From contig CANQJJ010000005.1 in assembly GCA_947624215.1 (NCBI GenBank), forward strand, positions 1 through 64,000: a stretch of DNA of 64,000 nucleotides, read 5' to 3'. The translations under genes were made by a program, and so were the position numbers. Source of the DNA: an uncultured Clostridia bacterium. GTDB lineage: Bacteria > Bacillota > Clostridia > Christensenellales > Borkfalkiaceae. The notes beneath the pieces are model-generated. The model ran no database searches. It saw only the letters and a program-made list of their open reading frames with translations, and was not told where the DNA came from. Positions 52,399 through 60,700 of this stretch are shown here, one piece after another (position 1 is the stretch's first letter; each line of letters opens with the position of its first letter).

Positions 52399-52809
52399 CT
52401 CAAACGCAGTCCGCGGTGGTAAGCGACGCCTCCTTGCTGTCCCTGTAAGGGAAAGTGGCGCACTGTCCTTGTGCGCCGAAAGGGTTTCTCGGCTTCCCCT
52501 CTGGGGAAGCTGTCGAGCAAGGCGAGACTGATGAGGCCTCATCCGCCCCTTACGGGGCACCTTCCCCAGAAGGGAAGGCAAGAAAACCCCTCATACGAAG
52601 TCCGTGGTGGTGGTAAGCGCGTCATCCTGAGGCGGAATGACGATACGAAGTCCTATGCGGCTGTCTCCGAAGGATCCCGAAGTACGAAGTCCGACTATCG
52701 TTCACACGGGCTTTGGCGTAGCAAGATTCTTCGCGGATGAGCAGTTCGGTGAAACTCATACTTTATCGGCTCAGAATGACGCACGGGTTGGGCTCGGACG
52801 GCTACGGCT

Positions 52810-52866
52810 ACTTCGCGCTATGCGCTCGTGTCGATTTTAGTAGCACAAATAGAAGCCTCAATCGGT
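52810..52866 (+). mobile_element. 57-bp nested mini-element, subtype I, copy 4
   Basis: Begins ACTTCGCGCT and ends CAATCGGT. The right flank is CAGCCCCGCAAAGGG, the start of another module. The left flank is CGGACGGCTACGGCT. Insertion point CT^CAG; no exact empty site for the left flank was seen. Confidence 0.65.
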
Positions 52867-52929
52867 CAGCCCCGCAAAGGGCCGCGGGCCAACCCCCCTT
52901 ACAGGGGCGCCAAGAGACGCCGACGGAAT

Positions 52930-53727
52930 TCAAAGTTTCTTGGGGGAGACAAAGGTCTCCGAAAGGCCGAGAGCGGGGCAGGAAACGGTGAGCTGTTTGG
53001 CAAGCAGTCGCTGGCGGGCGGCGCCGTATGCCCTGTTTCGCGCGTGGTCGCCGTACTTTTCATCGCCCACGACGGGCATCCCCAAAAAGGCGAGGTGGGC
53101 GCGGATCTGGTGCGTCCTCCCCGTGTGCAGGGTGACCTTCAAGAGGGTCGTCTCGCCACGCCGTTCGAGGATCTCATACTCCGTCTCGATGGGCACACCC
53201 CTCCCCTTTGTGTTCACGCGTACACGCGACGCGCGCGCGTCCTTTTCGAGAAAAGCATGCTCCACACTGTGCTCCTTGGGCGGCATTCCGAAGACGAGCG
53301 CATAGTAAACCTTTTGCACGCTGTGCGTCTTAAAACAAGAAAGCAGAACCTCGTTCGCGGACATGGTATGCCCAAAAATCATCAGCCCCTCGGTATTGCG
53401 GTCGAGACGGTGGATGAAATAGGTCTCCCCTCTTTCCGAGAGCGCGGCAAAGACGGCCTCCGAACTCACCCCGCTCTCCTTGTCGACGACGCAAATATTT
53501 GCATCCTCATAGAGCACGGTGAAGGCCACCTTCCCCTCCTCGGCGGGGGTCATGTAGTAGGCGACCTCATCAGACGGTCTCAACGTGCAGTCCGTCCCCA
53601 CCTTCACGCCGTTCACCTTCACGTCTCTCCGCCTCAGGAGCGTGCGCAGGCACATCGACGCCTGTGCGCAGGTGACGTCGGTGAATTCTTTGAGGGTGGT
53701 ATTCGTCGTTACGGTGTACTTTTTCAT
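52930..53727 (-). CDS. RluA-family pseudouridine synthase
   Basis: 265 residues. An S4-like N-terminus (TLLRRRDVKVNGVKVGTDCTLRPSDEVAYYM) is followed by the catalytic domain with TYFIHRLDRNTEGLMIFGHT, where the Asp of HRLDRxT is catalytic, and LKVTLHTGRTHQIRAHLAFLGMPVVGDEKYG. The substrate, rRNA or tRNA, cannot be told. The ATG at 53725-53727 lacks a clear Shine-Dalgarno and lies inside the 3' part of feoB, in another frame. TMSANEV, in the middle of the active-site region, is encoded by a motif copy (CGGACATGGTATGCC, 53358-53372). Confidence 0.92.
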   Translation of the reverse strand: MKKYTVTTNTTLKEFTDVTCAQASMCLRTLLRRRDVKVNGVKVGTDCTLRPSDEVAYYMTPAEEGKVAFTVLYEDANICVVDKESGVSSEAVFAALSERGETYFIHRLDRNTEGLMIFGHTMSANEVLLSCFKTHSVQKVYYALVFGMPPKEHSVEHAFLEKDARASRVRVNTKGRGVPIETEYEILERRGETTLLKVTLHTGRTHQIRAHLAFLGMPVVGDEKYGDHARNRAYGAARQRLLAKQLTVSCPALGLSETFVSPKKL

Positions 53728-55435
53728 GGACAAGCAGGAGGGCGGCCGCGAGCACGGGCAGGGCGAAGAGCGTGAACGCTCCGAAGGTCAGGCAAAAATA
53801 GACGAGATAGCAGAGGAGCAGGGCCGAGGCAGTCTGTGCGGCGGCATAGAGAACGGCGCGCTTTTTGCCCACTTCCCGCGCGGTTGCGGCGATGGCCGAG
53901 ACGCAGGGCGAGCAGGTCAGCATAAAGATGGCAAACGAGAATGCGCTCGCGGCGGGGTAGGGAAAGGCGCCGTAAAACATGGCGATGGCGCCCGCGACGT
54001 TCTCCTTTGCGATGAGGCCCGAGAGTGCGGCGTAGGTGATGCGCCAATCGTTCATGCCGATGGGCGCGAACAGGAAGGAGAGCTTCCCGCAGATGACGGC
54101 GAGCATGCTGTTTTCATGGGCCGCGAGGGAGAAGGAGAAGTCGAAGGAGGAGAGCAGCCATGTCGCGATGAGGAAGGCGAGGATGACCGTCGACACTTTC
54201 ATTATAAACTGTTTTATCTGAAAGAGCAAGGATTTTGCGACAAAAAACGGCTGGGGAATTTGCAGGGGCGCGAATTCGAGAACGAGCGGCGGCGTCTTCC
54301 CGCGGAGGAAGAGTGCGACAATGATGGCGATAAAGACCCCTACCATGTACAAGACAAGGGCCGCGAGAAAGGCATTTTCAAAGAAAGAGGCGGCGAGCGA
54401 GAGGTAGACGGGGAGCTTGGCGCTGCACGAGATATACGGCAGGCACAGGATGACGCGCCGCTGCATTTCGCGGTCGTCGAGGCCGCGCGTCGTGGTGACG
54501 GCCGCCGCCGTACAGCCGAAGCCCATGACGAGGGAGAAGACCGCCCGCCCCGAGAGCCCGAGCTTTTTCAGGGCGCCGTCGGTGAGAAAGGCCAGCCGCG
54601 ACATCAGCCCGCTCTCTTCGAGCAGGATGAGAAAGAGGTGCAAGAGCGCGATCTGCGGCAGGAAGCACAGTACCCCGCCGAGGCTTTGCAGGATGCCCTC
54701 CGCGACGAGGCTTCTGATGACGGGCGAGGGGATCTTCTCCGCAAAGCCGCCGAGAAATTCCGAGAAAAACTTCTCCACGCCCTCCTTCATGAGCTCGCCC
54801 GGCATATGAGCGCCGAAGGTCAGATAGAAGGCCGAAAGCAGGCATACCGCAAAGAAAAAGAGGCCAAAAAAACTGTTCGTGATGAGGCGGTCAAAGCGGC
54901 CAAGCCCGACCTTGGCGGGCACAAACGTGGCACCCATGTCCGCGAATGACACTTCGGAAACGCTTCCTTTGAGCATTTTTTCAAGGGCCGAGCCTACGTC
55001 TTCTTCGGCATAGACGACGGGGATCTTCAGTCGGGTTTCAAGGGCGGCGCGGTCGAGTTTTCCCCCTTGGCGTTCGAAGCGGCGGCGCTTTGTGAGCACG
55101 AGCATGCACCTGCGTCCCCCGCGGGTAAAAGTCTCGATGAGGGTGCGCGCACGCGGGAGCATGGCACACTCCGCGACGAAGACGACGGCCGCATGTGGGT
55201 GCCCCTGAATGTAGGCACGGGCGGACTTCTCCTCCATCGTGCGGCCCTCTGTGCCGTAGAGCCCGGGAAGATCGACGAACGTCACCTCGCGCTCCCCCAT
55301 CTTCACGCGCTTTTCGAGGGCGTCGACCGTGACGCCGTGCCAGTTGCCCACCCGCGCATGGCCGTGTGCGAGACGGTTGAAGAGCGTGCTCTTGCCCGCG
55401 TTGGGATTGCCGACGAAGAGGACTACGTCCTGCAT
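53570..55435 (-). CDS. feoB: Ferrous iron transporter FeoB
   Basis: 621 residues. The N-terminal GTPase domain has VGNPNAGKSTLFN, HVGNWHGVTVD-like RVGNWHGVTVDALEKR and FVDLPGLYG. A short linker leads to the polytopic domain with FLPQIALLHLFLILLEESGLMSRLAFLTD and GFGCTAAAV, two family signatures, and eight or so hydrophobic segments. It overlaps feoA by 13 bases. The last ~53 residues (after LLLVHEKV) are charged and Arg/Glu/His-rich and are encoded over the start of the RluA-type gene. That tail looks like read-through rather than a conserved domain. A GGCACCCATGTCCGCG variant (54929-54944) encodes ADMGATF. Confidence 0.94.
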   Translation of the reverse strand: MQDVVLFVGNPNAGKSTLFNRLAHGHARVGNWHGVTVDALEKRVKMGEREVTFVDLPGLYGTEGRTMEEKSARAYIQGHPHAAVVFVAECAMLPRARTLIETFTRGGRRCMLVLTKRRRFERQGGKLDRAALETRLKIPVVYAEEDVGSALEKMLKGSVSEVSFADMGATFVPAKVGLGRFDRLITNSFFGLFFFAVCLLSAFYLTFGAHMPGELMKEGVEKFFSEFLGGFAEKIPSPVIRSLVAEGILQSLGGVLCFLPQIALLHLFLILLEESGLMSRLAFLTDGALKKLGLSGRAVFSLVMGFGCTAAAVTTTRGLDDREMQRRVILCLPYISCSAKLPVYLSLAASFFENAFLAALVLYMVGVFIAIIVALFLRGKTPPLVLEFAPLQIPQPFFVAKSLLFQIKQFIMKVSTVILAFLIATWLLSSFDFSFSLAAHENSMLAVICGKLSFLFAPIGMNDWRITYAALSGLIAKENVAGAIAMFYGAFPYPAASAFSFAIFMLTCSPCVSAIAATAREVGKKRAVLYAAAQTASALLLCYLVYFCLTFGAFTLFALPVLAAALLLVHEKVHRNDEYHPQRIHRRHLRTGVDVPAHAPEAERREGERREGGDGLHVETV

Positions 55436-55650
55436 ACGCGCACCTCCCGTGCCGCTTCGCGTGCCAAGATCACCTGGCTTTGGGCCTGTATGAGAAAGGT
55501 CTGCCTGCGCGGCGAGACGCAGAGCACCGTGACCTTCTCCCCCGCGCGGATGCCGAGTGCGGCGAATTGCTCCTTCAGGGCGGGCCGCATGCCCTGTTCT
55601 GCTCCGAGAACGGTAGCGCTCTCCCCGCGCTTCAGATCGCTCAATACCAT
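55423..55650 (-). CDS. feoA: FeoA-family protein
   Basis: 75 residues, an SH3-like FeoA domain: LSDLKRGESATVLGAEQGMRPALKEQFAALGIRAGEKVTVLCVSPRRQTFLIQAQSQVILAREAAREVRV. FeoA assists FeoB in ferrous iron uptake. The exact start is uncertain: the ATG at 55648-55650 has no Shine-Dalgarno, TATAGT immediately precedes it, and an in-frame TTG (LSDLKRG) lies two codons further. It overlaps feoB, so the two are translated together. Confidence 0.9.
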   Translation of the reverse strand: MVLSDLKRGESATVLGAEQGMRPALKEQFAALGIRAGEKVTVLCVSPRRQTFLIQAQSQVILAREAAREVRVCRT

Positions 55651-55657
55651 ACTATAT

Positions 55658-55696
55658 GAAAATGCGGAGGCAGCATGTTTTATGCCGTCCCCGCAT
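55658..55696. terminator. Terminator between the DUF378 gene and feoA
   Basis: A 15-base stem with one mismatch (ATGCGGGGACGGCAT/ATGCTGCCTCCGCAT, loop AAAAC) followed by TTTTC on the minus strand. It should separate DUF378 from feoAB. Confidence 0.75.
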
Positions 55697-55710
55697 ACAT
55701 TTTTGTGCGT

Positions 55711-55956
55711 TTACGCCTTGCTTTCGTCGCGCACGACGCGGTCGCCGCGAAGTTTGAGCGCGCCGTTCGTGATGATGGGCGAGATGATGAGCCAGATCGC
55801 CGCGAGCGCGATGAGCGAGTAGACGATGATGGCGCCGACCGCACGGGGGCCCTGGAAAATCGCCGACACTAAATTGAAATTGAAGATGCCGAAGAGGCCC
55901 CAATTGAGCGCACCCGTCAAGACGAGCACATAAGAGATAAGATTTGCAATGACCAT
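55711..55956 (-). CDS. DUF378 small membrane protein
   Basis: 81 residues starting MVIANLISYVLVLTGALNWGLFGIFNFNLVSAIF, the hallmark of DUF378 (YuzA-like) proteins. Two hydrophobic segments (about 5-25 and 40-65) are followed by a basic tail. GGAGG precedes the ATG at 55954-55956. Function unknown in all organisms as far as I know. Confidence 0.92.
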   Translation of the reverse strand: MVIANLISYVLVLTGALNWGLFGIFNFNLVSAIFQGPRAVGAIIVYSLIALAAIWLIISPIITNGALKLRGDRVVRDESKA

Positions 55957-55999
55957 TGTAATTCCTCCTATGTACATCTTGTGCAAGCGCCCGCGGATT

Positions 56000-56350
56000 A
56001 TACCAAGTTCATCCTAAGCGTACCCCCTCCATGGGAGGGGGGTAGGGGGTGGGGTGGCACCCAAGCATCGTGTGAGCATCCAAGGCATTCCCAATAACGT
56101 CACCCTGAGCTGTGTCGAAGGGTCACCGCAGTTTTATAATAATGTGATGTTTCGACGGAGCTCAACATGACGTGATTAGAGCGCTTTTGCTTCTATTACG
56201 TCACCCTAAGCCGTGTCGAAGGGTCACCGCAGTTTTATAATAAGGTGATGCTTCGACACGGCTACTTCGCGCGGGGCGCTCGTGTCGATTTTAGTAGCAC
56301 AAATAGAAGCCTCAATCGGGCAGCATGACGTATTTAGAATGCTTGGTCTG
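56000..56350. repeat. Intergenic repeat mosaic 13
   Basis: A C-rich/G-rich hairpin (about 56023-56065) is followed by two copies of the CACCCTGAGCTGTGTCGAAG / TTTTATAATAAKGTGATG module (about 56098-56178 and 56200-56345). The second carries a 57-bp element. No gene. Confidence 0.85.
56264..56320 (+). mobile_element. 57-bp nested mini-element, subtype I, copy 5
   Basis: Begins ACTTCGCGCG and ends CAATCGGG; nearly identical to the copy at 9769. It splits CACGGCT from CAGCATGACG; the uninterrupted GCTCAGCATGACG is present near 52158. Insertion point CT^CAG. Confidence 0.78.
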
Positions 56351-56365
56351 TTTATCAAAGCTTCT

Positions 56366-57238
56366 CTATTCGCTTGCCAGTTCGGAGCGGATGCGCTTCA
56401 AAAGTGCACGGCGACGGCGCATGCGTTTCCCGAGGGCGTAGAGCCAAAACGGCGACGTGAGCACCGTGTAAAGCGGGATCAGGATCACGATCGCGGGGCC
56501 CGTCAGCCACAAGACGGGGAAGTAGAACGGCTGCCCGCCGCGCACGTTGAAATAATCCGTGCGCAAAAACTTCGGCACAAACGGGTCCAAAATGGCCGAG
56601 GCCCACGCAAAATCCGGCCGCACGCCAAAAGTAAAACTACTGTTGCGGAAGCCCGGGTCGAAGAGGCTCGCAATGCCGTCCCCCACGATCCCCGCGCCCG
56701 CAAGGCAAAATTCGTAGAGACATATGATGCCCTCCCAAACCAAAAACATCAGCGGGATGGCCCAAAAACGGCGCAGGCGGGGGCGGTAGATCCCGAGCAG
56801 GGCGGCCACAAAAGGCACGCTCAAAAGCAGCGTGTGACAAATGTAGAAGCGAATGGTGTCGAAGACGAACGGGGGCATGTTTAAGGCCTCCGTGGGGTAA
56901 ACAAGCGCCGCAAGTCCGCCGCAAACGCCCATAAAGTACACAAAATCGTGCAAAATATTTTGTTTGCGGATGAGGTAAATGAAGGGGAAAAAGACGGTGG
57001 AGACGGCGCAGAGGTTTTGCAGACCCGAGCGGATGATGCCGTTGGGGTCCTCGGTGTAAGGCGGGAAGGCCTGTTTGATGAAGTGGAGGGCGAAGTTACA
57101 AAAGAGGAGGACGGTGAGGACGGCGTGAGCGGCAGTTTTGGGCACCTTGCGCAGGATGAGAAAGAGCAGGAGCACCCACGCGGCCGCGCACCCGATGTAC
57201 ATGAAATAGAATGAATTTCCAACTTTTACAAGATCCAT
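56366..57238 (-). CDS. YwaF/TMEM164-like polytopic membrane protein
   Basis: 290 residues with about seven hydrophobic segments. Polar residues sit inside helices in a pattern seen in YwaF-type proteins: NFALHFIKQAFPPY, RSGLQNLCAVSTVFFPFIYLIRKQNILHDFVYFMGVCGGLAALVYPTEALNMP and FDTIRFYICHTLLLSVPF. The family assignment is from memory of this N-L-C...H layout and is moderate. GAGGA precedes MDLVKVGNS. Catalytic or transport activity is unknown. It stands alone between two repeat blocks. Confidence 0.75.
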   Translation of the reverse strand: MDLVKVGNSFYFMYIGCAAAWVLLLFLILRKVPKTAAHAVLTVLLFCNFALHFIKQAFPPYTEDPNGIIRSGLQNLCAVSTVFFPFIYLIRKQNILHDFVYFMGVCGGLAALVYPTEALNMPPFVFDTIRFYICHTLLLSVPFVAALLGIYRPRLRRFWAIPLMFLVWEGIICLYEFCLAGAGIVGDGIASLFDPGFRNSSFTFGVRPDFAWASAILDPFVPKFLRTDYFNVRGGQPFYFPVLWLTGPAIVILIPLYTVLTSPFWLYALGKRMRRRRALLKRIRSELASE

Positions 57239-57239
57239 T

Positions 57240-57395
57240 TGCTTCCTCTTTTGGGGTTACTATGATAGCGCCTCCTCGGGGTATGGGTGAGCGACGCCAG
57301 AGCGCCTCCTCGGGGCATGGGTGAGCGACGCCAAAGCGCCTCCTTGGGGAGGAGCTGGCACGCGCGAGCGTGACTGAGGTGGGGATACGGTGGGG
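57240..57395. repeat. Intergenic repeat mosaic 14 (left part)
   Basis: Three consecutive short copies of GCGCCTCCTYGGGG from the AGCTCCTCCTTGGGGAGGAG module, then GTGACTGAGGTGGGGATACG. Leads into the tandem array. Confidence 0.7.
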
Positions 57396-57725
57396 CAATC
57401 AGAGTCCCCACCCCCCTACCCCCCTCCCCAAGGAGGGGGTGGGATTCGGTGGGGCAATCAGAGTCCCCACCCCCCTACCCCCCCCAAGGAGGGGGTGGGA
57501 TTAGGATGGGCAATCAGAGCCCCCACCCCCCTCCCCAAGGAGGGGGTGGGATTCGGATGGGCAATCGGAGCCCCCACTCCCCTACCCCCCCAAGGAGGGG
57601 GTGGGATGCGGTAAGCAATCGGAGTCCCCACCCCCCTACCCCCCTCCCCATGGAGGGGGTGGGGATACGGTGGGGCAATCAGAGTCCCCACCCCCCTACC
57701 CCCCTCCCCATGGAGGGGGTGGGAG
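57396..57725. repeat. Six-copy tandem array of a C-rich/G-rich hairpin repeat
   Basis: Units start at 57396, 57455, 57511, 57562, 57616 and 57676 (periods 59, 56, 51, 54 and 60). Each has CAATCRGAGYCCCCAC, CCCCCTACCCCCCT, CCCCAAGGAGGGGG (or CCCCATGGAGGGGG) and GTGGG. On the minus strand every unit carries at least three runs of four or more G. It lies between the giant gene's stop and the next gene downstream on that strand. Confidence 0.9.
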
Positions 57726-57729
57726 GGAA

Positions 57730-60700
57730 TCAATTGAAATCGCGCTTGGTGGGAAGGACGGTTTCCGAAATCATCGCCGTCAAAGCCGCCGCATTCAACT
57801 GCGCCTCGAGCGCACTCGCTAATGTCGTTCCGTCGGGCCAAGTGCCGTCCCAGCCGCGCTTCTTCGCATTTTCAAGCGACTCTTTCAAGGCTTGCATGTG
57901 GTCTGTCGTTCTGCCATCAATGAGTTCGGGATTCCGATAGCACTGTTGCATGTGCCATAGGATATGATCGAAGTTCTTTTCGGGCGTTACTCCATCTTTT
58001 CCGAGAGTCAAATACTGACACAACAAACGCAGATATCTGTTCTCCGAGAAAAGTTGACTCATATTACGGTCATTGTAATATTGGGAATCATTGATTATTT
58101 GCCCTCCATCCGAGTTTACCGCAACATCATAAACAAATATCTTATATCCCGCAGAAGAGTTATCCATTATTACCTCTTTATCAATCGGGGTCGCTAATCT
58201 AACTTTATTATCAAATTGGCCGCCTTCTTCCTTTGTTTTATACTTTTTCTCTGTGTCATCCCAAAACTTAAGCGTAATAGTGCTTTGTTGTGCCGGTATA
58301 TATCTATTGTATAAAAATACATTGACAAATCTGCTACTATTCCACGCTGTGTCGGAGTCAATTGGATCTGGCGTTTTACCGAACCACTCTAAATATTTCT
58401 CGTTTGCTTTTATATCATTGTCAAAGCCGAAAGCTTTTAGAGATGAGACATCTTGATTTATGCTACTTGCAAGTCCTGTAAAGGATAGGTAGTTCAATAC
58501 ATCGACCATGCCCTTAAAGTTGAACACAACATTGTATGTGCCATCGTGACTATCAGCTGTAAACCCGCCGACACATTCATTTAATACAACGTTTTCAAGA
58601 TAGGCAGTCGAGGTACTGTAATACAATTGCAAAGCATTTTGGGCAGCACATCTCAACACTGTATTTTTAAGATAGACAAAACCAGGCGTTGACGGGTCGG
58701 CTCCCCAAGGGGACATCTTGGAATAGTACTCAATATCGCAGTAATAACCGTATTGCATCGTCAAGACCACGACATGCTCTAATTTTACTATCTTCTCGGT
58801 CGGGTTCGAAGCCTTCACGGTAACATTTATTGCCTTTTGCAAATCAACACCGCCACTCGTTCCCTGGGACTTTCCGCTTACCAACTCAGCATTTCTTGCT
58901 TCAAAGTTCACTTGATTCCCATTGCCGTAAATTGTGGTCTTGCTGCTAAACGTTGTATTCAAAACCTGCGTTTCAGGCGCGGAGGGATTTTCTCCCGGAC
59001 CATATAAGTTTTCATGCAATACAATATTGGCATTCGCATAGAAACCCGCGGCATTGAAGATGTTGACGAGGTTGTTATCATCAAGCACGTTGAAGTTAAA
59101 GTGACAACTATCTGCTGTCTCTTGCCCAATACTTGCCGCAACGCGGAGGAAGGAATAGGCATTGTCGGAGGCCTTGAAACTTCTGCCGCTACCGTCATCA
59201 AGATTTCCGAGGTCTGCTACTTTCTTCCACTTATCGCCCTGTTCGCCGAAATCGCCAAAGTAGTCGTTCAGAACGTCAATTTCGGAAAGACCTTGGAAAT
59301 CACCAAAGTAGAGATAGGCATAACCTGTTTCGGCATAGACGTCTACCCAAGGAACAAGCTCAGTACTCGTATATTTCCCATTTGCTGCAATCGGATCCCC
59401 GGTCGGCGCCCATTCGTCGGTCGCCGCATACAAGGTCGAGTGGCCGCTGCCTGCTTCATTTTTCACAACGACATACTTCTTATCGTTGAAGATAACCTGC
59501 GTACCCGTTTGGCTGAGCGTGAACGGCGTTGTCGCATCTACTGCTTTCTCCTTGTAGCGTGTAAGCGTCCATGTGATTATATCGACCGAATCACTGCCAT
59601 TGACCATTTTTCCGTCCACGGTAGTCGTCTTGAAAGGCAACTTGAAGTAATCGACAATCTTACTCGTGCCGTCCTCGGCGTAATCGCTGTGCTTGGCAAA
59701 GACGCGGACCTGCTGATAACCCTTATAATTATCCGTCGGATTGCCGCTATCGAAGCCGGGGAACTCGATGTTTCGATTGACATGCGAGAACGTAACTGTG
59801 ATACCTCTCTTGTAGTATGCGACATAACATTTCATCGTGAAGTCGCCGCCTACACCGCTTGATGTGAAACTGATTTGTTTTAGATCAAATGCCTTTGACG
59901 ATGTCCATGTCCCTTGTCCGCCGACGGGGGTCCATGTAGCCTCGGTGTTCGAATTAAATGCCGTCTCATCACCCAGCCCCCCAAGGTAGCTTTCCACACC
60001 ACCCGCCAGATCAATCTCGAATGTTATGGTACCCATCATATCCACAGGAAGCACATAGGTTACTTCTTTATCGGTTCCTATCATGTAGGATTCAATTGTG
60101 GCAAAAGTATTTCGCTTACTTTGTGAATCCAACACAAATACGTTAAAATTGAAATCCACGTCACTGATATTCACATAGTCAAGCCGAATTTGCGTGCTTA
60201 CACCACCGTCTTTTGAACGGAAGAAGATCGAGTTGCTGGGCGAGTCCTTGATGTTAATCCAAGTATATCCGGTCAAATCGTTATCGGTCTTACTGATATC
60301 ATTCCAAGTTTTGTTATCATAACTCCATTGGATTGCTTTATTTGAAATATTTATCGAATCATTACGTCCAATGGTGACTGCGAAATAAAGCGAATCAAGT
60401 ATTGTATTATACGTCTCACCGTCATTTAGTTTCTTCAAATTATTTTCTGTTCCGCCACCTTTCACTTCAATTGTTTCAGCTAAAGTTCTCACAGTAACGA
60501 CCAATGTATACTCTTGTCCAAAGAAGGAAAGAGGTATCTGCTGCTCTGTAGGACATGTACTCTTTGCCTCAAAGATTACAGTTGCCTTTGGATACGAAGC
60601 CAATTGGCATATTCCTATTACGTCATTGGCGCTAAGACTTACTTTATATCCTTCTGCTCCCGTAAGGGAAAATTTATAAGTTATAGTAAAATCGGCTGGA

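Larger units (their letters stand above)
52010..52925. repeat. Intergenic repeat mosaic 12
   Basis: About 900 bases without a gene. Order: GTCACCCTGA|ACGTAGTTGAAGGGTC split by a 55-bp element, AGCTCCTCCTTGGGGAGGAG with the C-rich hairpin (about 52212-52370), an iterated-motif copy (CAGACATGGTACC, 52386-52398), CTTGCTGTCCCTGTAAGGGA, a single CTTCCCCTCTGGGGAAGC hairpin (about 52494), TCATCCGCCCCTTACGGGGC, CATCCTGAGGCGGAATGACG, GCAAGATTCTTCGCGGATG, a 57-bp element, and CGCGGGCCAACCCCCCTTAC. Confidence 0.85.

Noticed and set aside
57396-57725. Possible CRISPR array (second tandem region)
   Set aside because: Repeats abut, have no spacers, and are found singly in many gaps.
57390-57940. Frames reading PPPYPPPQGGGG-type repeats
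   Set aside because: Translation of the C-rich tandem hairpin array.
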